Below, piece by piece: positions 23,177 to 34,574 of a stretch of 64,000 bases of DNA. A program made the position numbers and the translations under genes. The notes under the pieces are model-generated. The model was given only the letters and a program-made list of their open reading frames with translations, ran no database searches and was not told the origin of the DNA. Source of the stretch: Nicotiana tabacum (Eukaryota > Streptophyta > Magnoliopsida > Solanales > Solanaceae); NCBI RefSeq assembly GCF_000715075.1, contig NC_134101.1, forward strand, positions 136,538,237 through 136,602,236, written 5' to 3'. Numbering within the stretch: position 1 is the first letter of the stretch; every line of letters begins with the position of its first letter.

Positions 23177-24193
23177 ATTATATAATCATTGACCTGCATC
23201 CATCAGTTAGATGAGAATAGCATTCGTTACCATTCATGAGTAGCATATTGATTACCTCCTTTAAGTCAAATTTAATGACTAAGGGATATGAACTGCAATC
23301 CGTGTTAACTCTGCAAACATATATAGTAGTCGTGAAACGAATATGCTTTGCTGTATCCTAATATCCTGTTACTTTTATGGTTTCGGAAAACACCTCCTAT
23401 GTCTCCTTTTCCAGAATTATCAAATGAAGCTCCATTTATTGATCTTATAATTGAAGTGATGGTCAGGCTATCCACTTTCATTTGATGTAGCTACTGGTAT
23501 ATTTTGGCTTTACATGTGGGCCGTTGATATAATTCTTTAGGAACAAAAGAGATATACACTTTAACGTAAATTTTAGGAACTACTCCAAACTATCAAATTA
23601 AGAGCAACCTTGTGGCATGCCCATGGTTTTGCCTTTTGTCATCTTACCCACACTTCTTGAATAACAAAAGAAAGTTGGCATCACTACTGGTGTGTATTTC
23701 CACCACATCCCTCGTTAGCACTAGCAGACAACATAGGTTCGAATGACTGAACGTTGGATCAATAATAATTCTACGGCTGAGATTTGTGAAGAGGAAACTA
23801 TTGGAACCAGAGAGGTAATAGTGTAATTGCAAAACTCGAATCTAGAGTCAACTATGATGTCGTGTCCTGCTGACTAGTCTCCAGTCCACCAGATATCGCC
23901 GTTTTAGCTTCCCTACCCCTTTAGTCCTTTACAACCCCCCTGCCCTTATATTTTTAGCCATTCCAACCTAGAGTTTCTATCGTCTCTCTCTTAGCTCACT
24001 AAACTCCACATTAACGGTACAAATTTTTCACTCTTGTACCAATCTTTCTCCCGCCTTTCAATCTCTATCTTTTTTATCTTACGTAGCCTCCTTTAAACTT
24101 GTTCCTTTCTCTTCCAGATCCCTTTTTACTTACTTGATCTTGATCGGTATTTCCAGTAGCATTTGTTAAGCCATTTAGGACAAATTTTTTCCC
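23177..24193 (+). promoter_or_regulatory. Upstream region of the GATA gene
   Basis: About 1 kb of sequence without a recognisable gene or transposon. The last 250 bases are pyrimidine-rich (CTATCGTCTCTCTCTTAGC near 23978), as in many plant 5' leaders. A TATATTTTTA stretch near 23948 could be the TATA element. Promoter assignment is inference from position. Confidence 0.4.
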
Positions 24194-24733
24194 ATGAGAA
24201 TGGATCTGACGGAAGTAAAGGTAAATCAAGTGAATATCAATTAATCTCCTTTGGCTTTTCATTTCTGATTCTGATTGCTGATCTCATGTTTTCTTTGATT
24301 TTTTAGGGATCACAAGTAGAGGAAATGAAAACTTGCTGTGATTGTCATACCACAAGAACGCCTCTTTGGAGAAGTGGTCCAGCAGGTCCTAAGGTAAAAA
24401 TTCCTAGTTCAAAATCTTATCGACCCAATTTGTTTTCTTGTGTTTGCTTACCTTATCAAAGTTCTAACTTTTTTAATTGTACTTGTATCTTAGTCGTTAT
24501 GTAACGCATGTGGGATCAAATACAACAAGAAGAGGAGGCAGCTTTTAGGTCTGGACAAAGAAAGAAGTGATAAAGGCAAGAAGAAGAGGAAAATCAGTGG
24601 AGAAAAAAACAGTAGAGAAAAAATTGGACAGTCATTGAAGATGAAATTGATGACATTGGGAGGCAAATTAAGAGAGGAAGAACAAGCGGCGATACTATTG
24701 ATGGCTCTTTCCTGTGGATCTGTTTATGCTTAA
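24194..24733 (+). CDS. B-class GATA transcription factor with LLM domain (GATA15/16/17-like), three exons
   Basis: Exons are 24194-24220, 24307-24393 and 24494-24733, with GT-AG introns of 86 and 100 bp, giving 117 residues ending in TAA. A type-IV zinc finger C-X2-C-X18-C-X2-C uses Cys19, Cys22, Cys41 and Cys44, with TPLWRSGPAGPKSLCNACG inside it. Intron 2 falls after Lys38 within the finger, a position typical of plant B-GATAs. A Lys/Arg-rich stretch (about residues 48-65) follows, a likely nuclear signal. The C-terminus EEQAAILLMALSCGSVYA carries the leucine-leucine-methionine motif (106-108) of LLM-domain B-GATAs. These nuclear proteins bind GATA sites and, in Arabidopsis, act in greening, cytokinin/light responses and growth. 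A second ATG at 24200 could also serve as start. The frame is fully intact, unlike all neighbouring coding sequence. It is flanked by a Tat 3' LTR about 1 kb upstream and transposon debris downstream. Confidence 0.92.
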
Positions 24734-26040
24734 GAAAATTACTACTCTAATCCTAAGTCCTAGTAATAGTAGCAGTAGCACCAAGTGGAAACCCCTTGTA
24801 TTCTTACTAATTAATTGACCCATTTAAGTCTAGTTTTCTGATTCTGAGTTTCATGAGTTGTAATGCCTAATGAAGAGCAGCAGCAGATGAGAATGAACCA
24901 ATGTAGAAGTAAATCTTGACTCTTTTTGATCTATTTCGAATCTAGAGTTTGATTCAAATTGTTTTCAAATTTTGACTTTGGAATTTTGTCGTGTTACTTG
25001 TACTTTCTGTCGAGGATCTTTCAGTTCTGAATGCATCTGTTAGATAGACTCCATTAATTACCATACAAAGCATGAAACTCTCCTCTCTTGACTCGAGGGA
25101 AATTTCAATTTTCAAACTGGGCATCCCAAAAGTAGAAATCCAGCTAATTTTGTCACTACTGAATATTAAATTCAACGCCCATGAGTTGGTACTGGTACTA
25201 TCAACATCATGTAATATCCCTATTAAAAAATTCAAAATTGGTTGGTGTCAAGTGCATTCGGCTCACCAGTGATTATTGCTCTAGGGCGACTCTGAGTATG
25301 CAGCCGTAACTGTGTGCCAAAATTATTAAATTCGTTACTACCATCACATTTATAGTCATTGTCAGCTTGCGCCACAGGATATTGTGTTTGGAGGCTAGGC
25401 AAAGAAAAAGGGAAGAAAGGAGAAAAAGAGAACGAATATAAGGGAAAGAGTTACATGGCTGTTTAATTGGTGGAGAAGTGGGGAAGAAAGAAAGAATTTT
25501 GCTTTTTAAATTTTTTTGGCTCATACCTCCTTTGTTTTTATTAAAATTAAACTTCTTGAATCTAAATATATTTGATAATTAAGATTTTGTCTTTGGATTT
25601 AAACACTGAACATTTAAGATTGTCTGTTTTCTCCTCATTCGAGTGTGAATAATCTTTTATAACCTTATGTAAAACTAATTATAGAATTCAAATACATAAA
25701 CAATATTATATCCACAATATATTACAAAAATATTAATTTACATGGTATCTCTATAAATCGCTTCTTTGATGGACCACACTCTAAAGGCTAGAGGCAGTGA
25801 CATGCGACACTAATGGTAGTTCGATGATAGTTGTAAAGTGATGCTTGGTCGTTGATTGTACGAAGGATATTTGGCAATGATAGTTGTGAAATAGTAGTTG
25901 TTGCCGATGGCTATGCGGTGGTGACAAAAAATAATGGACATCTGGTTAATTACCATTGGTCCTTTTAGCAGAATTTATTGTTTACTTTGAAAATGGTAAT
26001 TATAATTATTATTTGATTTTGTGATTCTAAAAATATGTTA
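24734..26040. other. Downstream of the GATA gene: no recognisable gene
   Basis: AT-rich sequence including the presumptive 3' UTR of the GATA gene. The minus-strand open frame at 24954-25235 (93 codons) shows no motif I recognise. I see no transposon ends. Confidence 0.4.
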
Positions 26041-26725
26041 TTTACTTTAATACTATAGTTGTTAGGCAGTAGATGCTAGGTGTAAGTAGAGAAGATAAGA
26101 AATGCAAATCAATAGGGCCACAAGACTGGGCCTCGAGCTGGCTGGAGCAGGGCCTCGAGGTCTAGATGGGCTAATAGCAATGAGCAATTGACGAAGAATT
26201 AATGATAATGAGGGCTTCAAAGATGGCCTTTTGCGGTTAATAATGAGTAATGAATAAAGAACAATAAATGAACAATGAATGAACAATGAAAGAATAAACA
26301 ATAAGTGTGAAGAACAATTATTTAGGCAAAGAGTAGAGAATGTTGTATTGTATTTAATATGTGGTGTATAATCCGAATCCTCCTACAAGATGACAAGGTC
26401 CCCTTTATATATGAGGGAGAATCCCAACATAGTACATGTCTAATAGTAACGAGGAAATTCTACTGGTACAACTGTATAATGACTTAGTACGGATTAGTAC
26501 TATTCTTTGCAAACCTGGTCAGCTCTAACCACGTATATTTGGGAATTTTCCCGCTTCTCCATGATGATCATCGATTGTACTGCTCCGAGGCCGACCGCAG
26601 TGAGCCTTCGATATGCTCCCTCGAGGGACACACCTCGGGGTCGCACCTCACGCTCTGCTTCGGGCTTCTTCGAGGTTAGGCGTGGGGCGACATAGTAGCC
26701 CCAGAATCAAACTCCCCAATTTTGG
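26041..26725. repeat. LTR-like repeat fragment
   Basis: An AATGAATAAAGAACAAT-rich tandem patch (26230-26305) is followed by TTTATATATGAGGGAGAATCC at 26404-26424 and a GC-rich stretch with CATAGTAGCCCCAGAATC (26690-26707). Together these have the look of a U3/R part of a gypsy LTR. No boundary or duplication is seen, so the family is unassigned. Confidence 0.35.
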
Positions 26726-26736
26726 CCGTATACATT

Positions 26737-26996
26737 TATGTATTCCAAAAGATGGGGGAGAGGTTGGCTTTAGAGCATTGCATGACATTTGGATCTCTTT
26801 CCCTGCTAATTCTTGGTGGAATTTTAGAACTTGCCCTTCATTACTAACTCTCTTCTTGAAAGCAAAGTATCGTAAAAGATTACATCCAGCTATCAAAAAG
26901 AAGAATTACACCCAATGACACTTTTGGAGAAGACTAATGGATAGCAGGAAACTATGTGAGAAACACATCCTTTGGAAGGTGGGTCACGACAATGGC
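26737..26996 (+). pseudogene. LINE (non-LTR retrotransposon) reverse transcriptase C-terminal remnant
   Basis: Translation gives IPKDGGEVGFRALHDIWISF, WWNFRTCPSLLTLFLKAKY and, after a stop, RRLMDSRKLCEKHILWKVGHDNG. The pattern of a GGxGFR motif, then K/LWWxFRT, then a KY-containing run and an ExxIxW-like end matches the region downstream of the RT domain in plant L1-type LINEs. Only about 85 residues remain. Confidence 0.6.
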
Positions 26997-27240
26997 CTAG
27001 GTGTCCTCTACTACAAATATCACACCATGGAGGAAACGAACCTGTTTGCCCTGAACCTCACTATCATTGGAAACCCGATGCACGTGAGCTCTCACCTGGT
27101 CCTGACCGAGCATGTCGGTCGAACCTGTAACCCTGTGACTGAGGCGTTGGAGGCATATGTAGTCGTCCGAAGTACCGGGGTCTATAACTACCTTGAGATT
27201 GCTCCTGATACTCGGCAAATCTCATCCTCTTACGCAACAC
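26997..27240 (-). pseudogene. gag: Antisense gypsy gag scrap with zinc knuckle start
   Basis: The minus strand encodes RMRFAEYQEQSQGSYRPRYF, then a Pro/Gln/Arg-rich stretch, then WCDICSRGH, which is the first half of a CX2CX4H zinc knuckle, as in Tekay-like gag. It starts directly at the LTR fragment at 27242 without a PBS, so the two are joined by a deletion. Confidence 0.5.
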
Positions 27241-27241
27241 T

Positions 27242-27511
27242 CTGTCAAGACCCCAAACATCCTGGTCATGATGGTGCCTATAACAGTACTAGGCCAGCTA
27301 AAACAACACAAACAATACGAAGGTCTTTTGAAAAATTCATTTTTTCTAAACAGATTAAGTCTCAAATCATTCATTTTAAGATATCAAAAGAAATACGCGG
27401 AAACAAGTACGTAAATACATCAACACAACCCGAATCTGGTGTCACTAGTCATGAGCCACTAAGTACAACTCAACACTATTTGCTTAATACAAAATAAGTC
27501 TGAAATATAAA
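27242..27511 (-). repeat. LTR 3'-end fragment, interrupted by the CACTA transposon
   Basis: It begins TGTCAAGACCCCAAAC and matches the LTR at 37432 over its first 270 bp (GCAGTACTAGGC-like, CGGTGTCACTAGT, GAGCCTCTAAGTACAAC-like). It is cut at 27511 by the CACTA terminus. Confidence 0.65.
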
Positions 27512-27650
27512 CACTACAAAAAAATACTAAATTTGCGGAAGTTTTATTGTGGGGTTACTATGACCTCCGCAATCTATATCAAATTGCGGGGGTTTATTTA
27601 CCCCGCAAATATATTAAATTTAAAGTGGTCGTTAACCTCCACAACCCTTA
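27512..27650 (+). repeat. CACTA terminal inverted repeat and subterminal repeats
   Basis: CACTACAAAAAAA is followed by TTTGCGGAAG, GACCTCCGCAA, AAATTGCGGGGGTT and ACCCCGCAAA. These are alternating direct and inverted copies of a TTGCGG core, the usual binding-site layout for a CACTA accessory protein. The three bases before the end are AAA, the possible target duplication. Confidence 0.75.
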
Positions 27651-30600
27651 AAAAAATAGGGCCTACTAACTCCAATGTTCCCCTCGTTTTTTAATCCATT
27701 CCTTTTTTTTCTTTTTCCCAAACCCCCTTCTCATTTTCAGCTACCCCTCTTTCCCCCGTTCTCAGAAACCCTTTAATTTTCCCATCTAGCCATTCACAAT
27801 AATCGGTCCTCTACAATAACCCTTTCATTTCAGCATCTCTCAGCGAAATCCATGTAATAACTTCAGATCTATCTATCAATTGGACGTACGTTAATTTGAT
27901 TTTGCTCTTCTCCATTCTTTGATTTTGCTTTTTTGTCTCTCTTTCTTCATGCATGTGGGTTTTAAGTTTATTTTCTCCGTTAATTTGTGTTTTCCCTTTA
28001 CTGATTTTTTTCTCTTTCTTTCATTTGATGTTTTTCGATTCTCAACCGAAAGTAGCAGAAATTTGGTGGAATCGGTGTAATTTGAAGAAGGATATAACAC
28101 TATTTGTTGAAACCGAGATGTAAGTCCTCTTTCTCCTTTTGCATTAGGTTAATTTTGTTTTTTGTGTGTATTTTGTAGGTTAATTTATGTGATTTGGGTC
28201 TTAATTGAAATATTTCCTTTTGCTGGTTCTAGTTCACAAACGAAATACTAGTCTAGTTCTGAAAACTCAAGCTGGGTTTAGATGAAAACCGAAAAACTAT
28301 AGAAAGGAGTAAACATTTTCTTATTTAAGCTGTGAAATCAGTTTGCATGTCTCTATTTCTGTCGTTACCCTTTTTTCCTTTCATTTTATTTACAATGATT
28401 TGTTTGGCGTGTTTAAAAATTAGTGATATCTCTAACGCCATCATGTATAATACTTGCTTAAAAGATTAAGTTCTATGTATTGATGGTATAAAGAACAATA
28501 TTTACACAATTAGGTTACTTGTAAAGTAATTAGTAAGTAAATTTCTACAATAAGCATTAACTAGTAACACGGAAACAGGTTCAATTTATGAGAATCTTAC
28601 CAACAGAAAACTTGATCCATGGGAACTCAGAGTTTGAGTTTAGTGCAATACAACCATGAGCCGATGACCATTCTCTTTACCATCTCCGGTGTATCCTTCA
28701 TGACAGGAACAATTGTAACTCCCAATCTTTTTGGTTTACTTCGTTTCTCCAAAATTGGTGATAGACATTCCTGGGCTTCATGAATGGCAAGGCTTGTCAT
28801 GACAGGAACAATTGTAACTCCCAGCTTGTTTATGCAATTGTGTTCTCACAAATTGGCATTTGAATCCGCACATTCATCAATATCTGACATGCAAAACCGA
28901 GAAATATTTCATATTAATCTATGGCGCTTTGTCTTTTTCTGCGAAATAAATTCTCTAGTAAAACCCAATGTAATTCACACTTTTCTTTTAGAACTCCTGG
29001 GGACCTTTAGAGAAGACACAATTGTCAGTGGCCGCATTTCCTCTTTCTGCTCTGCGTTATGTTTGAATCAGTCTCAAGGTAATTCGCTAAGATTTATTGT
29101 AATCACCCCCAAAACATTTTGGCTTAAACACTTCTAACTCCGCTTTTTCCAAGAGGTACTACTTCTATATTACCGCCTCCATTTTGTCTAATTTTATTAG
29201 TACTCGCGGGTCGATTGTGAATAATGTAGTCATTCATATGTTGAGCTTTGAATCAGTTGCTAATGGATCTAAAAAGAGGTCTTTTTTCCCTGTTTATTTA
29301 GTTAGAGTTGCCAGGTCAGCTAGAAATTGCACACCACGATGATGGTTTTGTGTCATTCTATTGTTTGTTTGTTTGTCCAATGCATTATCCTATTTACATT
29401 GAGAAATTATGAGAAACAAAAGCACGAAAACAGTGGTGTAATCATTTGTAACTTGAATAGGGTATTCGAAGAGTTTTAAATGTGTTATTTTGAAAGTAAT
29501 TATCATATATTTGTTTTCTGGATACCTCTGTTTCTGTTATGGTACTTGTAATTGAATTATGAGCTGTTTGTTATCTCTATTCATTCCCCTGTTTCTTGTT
29601 TGCCTATTGTAGAATGCTAATTTTCTAGGAAAAAATGTTTCTATGTTATTGTTCATTTAAGAATAAGTTTCTAAAAGGTTGTTATTATTCCCATTGTTGC
29701 CATACTTGTTGGTTTTCTTGTGCTCATTTATTTGTTGGGCTAAAGAATGGACTCAGTCCATGCCTGATGCTAACTGTGGCTGTCAGATTTTGTGCACGTG
29801 GATATGTCAATTTTGCACTCTCTATGAAGTTTCTACTCAAATATAACTTTGGTGATATGTTGCCGGGCACTTTGTTAATTTCAAGTAACCAGTTTATCTC
29901 TCTGTGAAATGTGTATATTTTGAATTCGCAAGGTACTTCTAGCATGTAACCCCCCTTGTATATTTTGAATTCGCAATGTGTATATGCTGTTGTTGGCAGT
30001 TGATGATCTTCAGTTATGTGCTTATTAGTTGGCTGGTTTTGTTCTATAAGAATAAAACTCTGTGTTGGCTTGCAAAGATAGAAGGAGGACATAGAAGAAC
30101 AATATACCTAACGAATGCTATTGTAATTATGGATGAGTTTGTAATTTAGTAGGAAGATAGTTTAATGGAAAAGTGGAGGGTACTAAATCTTGGAAAAATA
30201 CTGTCTCAATCAAATGTTCTTTGAAATGAATTTCTTTTTGAACTTCAATTGGTTGCAATGAGTCCATGGACCTTTAACTGATACTCAAATCATGGCAATT
30301 AGGTAGAATATTACTAAATAGTCTCTAAGTTTGTACAAACTCACTTGAGGTATAATGCTAGTATGCTGCTGCATGTAGTATCCACCATAATTTTTGAACT
30401 CAAGCTATTACTTTATGCGGAGCAACATGTTGACCTCAGGATGTGTTGCAACATGATGTTTTGTCAGATCTTGGGGTTCATGAAGCATTTACATGTTCTT
30501 CAAACTTGTTTCAGTTATTGCTTTATCCACCAGAAACATGCTCTTCATAATTAACTACACCAATTCTGCATCCTTCAGTTACATTTGAGTTTTGTACACT

Positions 30601-31161
30601 AACATTAATTGTATATACGCAGTATTTTATTTTACACAAAATTGACTTAATTATAAAATTGGATTTTAATAGTAATAAATACTAGTAACTCTTTATTTCA
30701 AGCCTGATAGTGACATATATGTGGTTACCTTAATTATTAGAGAAGAAACATGATATATTTAGTCAAATGGTATTGGTGTTGTAAATTTTTATTCACATGT
30801 ATATACCATAAATCCGTTGTAACATTGATCTCCTAGTAATATTGCATACAGCGGTGCTCCTTCATGCATGAAAGGTATTATTGCAAAAGAAGATATACTC
30901 TTTGTGTAAAAAAAGATACTTTCTTTAGACATTCTGAACTTCAAAGTTATATATATCACGGTAACTTTATGATTCTTATTCTTTAACAAATATTTTCTTG
31001 TGCCATTTTTTATTATCTTACAAAATTTCATAATGTTATTGCGTTGATAGGTTACTAAATCATCCTTTCTCATCGAAATATTGTAGGTTATAGTAAACAC
31101 TCTTGCTCAGAGAAATCCTTATCGGTTGATCACTTCTGAAAGGTTATATCAATACCTTCCA
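27651..31161 (+). other. CACTA interior upstream of the transposase
   Basis: Non-coding by inspection. A pyrimidine-rich leader-like stretch (27680-27860), then AT-rich sequence with candidate introns. It holds a 27-bp perfect direct repeat beginning TCATGACAGGAACAATTG at 28698 and at 28798, exactly 100 bp apart. Open frames such as 28784-29137 and 29635-29907 show no family motif. Confidence 0.4.
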
Positions 31162-34100
31162 ATGGATAAATCTTGGATTGGAATGCCTAGAAATACAATA
31201 AAGTATTTACTTGGTTTGAATTAATTTTTAAATTTTGCATTTAATAATGCTTCTATAGGAGATAGAATAAAATGTTCGTGTCCTAAATGTGGTTTTGGAA
31301 AGTGGCAGACTAGAGAGATAGTGTAAGATCATTTGATTAGCAAGCCATTCCCTCAAAATTATGTCACATGGATTCTTCATGGGAAACAGAAGTGTTCGAG
31401 AATTCTAGAAGCACAGAAGTTATCCCATATGCACTGCCTCCTGAAAATCCTACGGAATTGTTGATAAATGAAGCATTCCTGGGTTTAAGGCATGAGGGCA
31501 TTGATGCAGGTCCATCACAAGTAGTTGGAGAAGAAGAAATATTAAATAATCTGCATTCTTGAAATAACAAAGAATTTTTCGAGTTGCTTAGAGATGGAAG
31601 TGAAGAATTATACGAAGGGTCCAAGTACTCGAAGCTAGAATTTTTGTTAAAGTTGTATCACATAAAGTGTTTGTCTGGGCTAAGTGACAAGGGAATGACT
31701 ATGATGCTAGATTTACTGAAGGATGCACTTGGATTTGCAAGGATACCTAATTCTTTTTATGAGGTCAAGAATACCATCAAAAGGCTTTATCTTGATTATA
31801 TCAAGATAGATGCTTGTCCAAACGATTGCATGTTGTACTGGGGAGATGATGCTAATGAGGAAACATGCAAGCATTGTCATACTTCTAGATGGAAGCCAAC
31901 TAAGAAGAGCAACAATAATCACATGTCTACCACGGGAAAGAAGAAAAAGAAGCAAAAGATGCCCGCAAAATTTTTGCGTTACTTTCCACTAAAATCAAGG
32001 TTGTAGAGATTGTTCATATGCTCTAAAATTGCAGAGCATATGAGATGGCATGTGAAAGATAGTAACAAAGATGGAATCATGAGGCATCCCAGAGATGGTG
32101 AGATGAGATGGTGAGACATGGAAGAGATTTGATTGCTTTTACTGAATTTGCTTCTGATCCTAGAAATGTTCGATTAGCCCTAGCTAGTGATGGTTTCAAT
32201 CCTTTTGGGATGATGAGTACTAATTATAGCATTTGGCCAGTGATTTTGGTTCCATATAACTTTCCACCTTGGTTGTGTATGAAGCAACCAAATTTTATCC
32301 TCTCAATGATCATTCCAGGTCCACATATAGCGGGGAATAATATAGATATATCCCTACAATCGCTTATTAAGGAGTTGAATGAGTTGTGGTGTGAAGGTGT
32401 GGAAACTTTTGATTCATCAAAGAATGAAATGTTTAGAATGCGAGTAGCTCTTATGTAGACAGTTAGCGACTTTCCTGGACTTGAAATTTTATCCGGTTGG
32501 AACACATATAGCGATTTTGCTTGTCCATCTTGTAATTTTAACACAGAACCTTGCCGACTTCGTTATAGTATAAAATGGTGCTTTATTGGTCATTGCCGGT
32601 TTTTGGCAAGAAATCATAAATTTATATTGATGATGCTTCATTTGTTTGGCAATACGGAAGAGAGAAAACCTCCAAGGAAGTTAACTGGGTCAGATATTTT
32701 GAATCAGTGGAGGAATTTGATGTTACATTTGGAAAACTAGCAGAATTAAATGAAAGAAAGAAAAGAAATCGACAAAAAGGTACTGAGGAAAGTGCAACTC
32801 AACAATGGAGAAAAAAAAGCATATTCTTCTATCTTCCATATTGGGAATTCAACTTGTTGCGCCATAATTTAGACGTTATGCATATTGAGAAGAATGTATT
32901 TGATAATATTATATGCACTTTGCTACATGAAAAGATCTACAAGATATGGGTATAAGGCGTGATCTTTGGCCAGATGAGAATGAGAATTGTCGGTTTGATT
33001 TATTTGCAATTCCAAAAAAATAAAAGAGTCAGACTTTCTCAAAACTTTAAAAAATATCTCGGTGCCGGATGGTTACTCAAGTAATATCTCTCGTTGTGTT
33101 GATCTAGATAAAAAGAGGATATTTGGACTCAAAAGCCATGATTGTTATATCATTATGGAACAATTGTTACCCATAGCAATTCGAAATGTGCTTCCAAATC
33201 ATGTTGTTGCAGCCTTGGTAGAGCTTTCATCCCTTTTTAGACAACTTTGTTCGAAAAGCTTGAGCTTCTCGGACCTAGAAAATCTACAAGACCCGATTGT
33301 ACTCACACTTTGCCATTTAGAGATGTTGTTCCCTACATCCTTTTTTACTGTAATGATTCATTTAACTGTCCATCTAGTGGATGAATTAATACAAGGTGGA
33401 CGGTACATTATCGGTGGGTGTATTTTGTTGAAAGGTAAAACATTACTTATTCAACATAATTTCCATCGATTTTATAATAATAATTCAAAGTAAATACTTA
33501 TTCTAGTACCTTTTTATTTTGGTTATAGATTGCTAGGTCATTTCAAGTCCTTTATAGGGAAGCACAACCAGAAGGTTCCATAGCTGAGGGTTACATTGTT
33601 GAAGAAGCCCCAACTTTTTTTTCTCGTTATTTTGAGGATATTGAGTCGAGGGTAAATAGGCCTAAATGTGTAAATGATGGACCAAATCTTAACGAGGCTT
33701 CTGAAATGTCATCTACATTCCCTACACAAGGTAAACCCGTCAAAGGTTCTGAAGCATTCACCTTGACTCAACTTGAGAAGACTCAAGCTCATCGATATGT
33801 GTTACTTAATTGTGCAACAATAAAGCCATTTATTAGGTAAGAAAAATAAATTAATTTAATTTTTTACAAAAACTTTGAGTGAAGTGAATAAAATTAATAC
33901 AATTAACTCCTTTGTAGTGAATTTAGGGATTGCATAAGAAGGAGTTCAAGAGGCTAGAGACCTTCAGCAACCGAAGTAGAAAGGAGAGTTAATAAAGAGT
34001 TTCCTGATTGGTTTCCAAAGCGAGTGAGTGAAAATGCTTGTCTATGATTAATTAACTTTCTTGTTTTAATTTTGAATATTTGACAAAAAGAATTTTGTCT

Positions 34101-34574
34101 ATTTGGATTATGAATCCGAATATAACAAACACAATCTTTACTGATTTGGAGTTTCTAGCACAAGGTCGATGTCCAGATGTGAGAAGGTTCACTGCTTATA
34201 ACATTAATGGATTCAAATTTCAGACATTTTCTAGAGAACAAGGATCACAAACTCAAAATAATGGAGTTTTTCTTATCTCTGGCACCTCTTGTATTGCATC
34301 CAACGCTGACAGAAATGCGAGGCAAGCAGACTTGCCATATTATGGGAAGTTGGAAGATATTATTGAGCTTAATTATTATGGTTAGTTTAAGGTTGTGCTC
34401 TTCAAGTGCCAGTGGGCTGACATTAATCGAGATAGAGGGTTCAAAAGAGATGCTTGAAATTTTAATCGTGTTAATTTTTCTAGATTGATTCACACTGGTG
34501 ATCGTGAGGAGCATGATCCTTATATTAAAGTATCTCAAGCAAATATGGTGTACTGTGTTAATGATGAAACTGAT
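31162..34574 (+). pseudogene. TNP2-type CACTA transposase, decayed
   Basis: 31162-31390 is the transposase-associated domain (MDKSWIGMPRNT, CSCPKCGFGKWQTREIV, NYVTWILHG). 31584-32006 and 32108-32458 are the Transposase_21/TNP2 core with KIDACPNDCMLYWGDDANEE, CKHCHTSRWKP, LALASDGFNPFGMMSTNYS and IPGPHIAGNNIDISLQSL. 32820-33490 has LPYWEFNLLRHNLDVMHIEK and the start of a DUF4218-type region; 33540-33840 continues it. 34080-34385 has the DUF4216-like RRFTAYNINGFKFQTFSREQ. Stops (for example 31227, 31326, 32004, 32456), frameshifts and apparent introns near 33494 and 33840 break it. The protein would cut at CACTA ends; this copy cannot. Confidence 0.82.

Noticed and set aside
24954..25235. 93-codon minus-strand open frame downstream of the GATA gene
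   Set aside because: No recognisable motif and no supporting splice or promoter features; it could be a gene fragment but cannot be supported.
33915..33925. TTTGTAGTG as the CACTA right terminus
   Set aside because: Transposase coding sequence continues for 3 kb beyond it and no subterminal repeats surround it.
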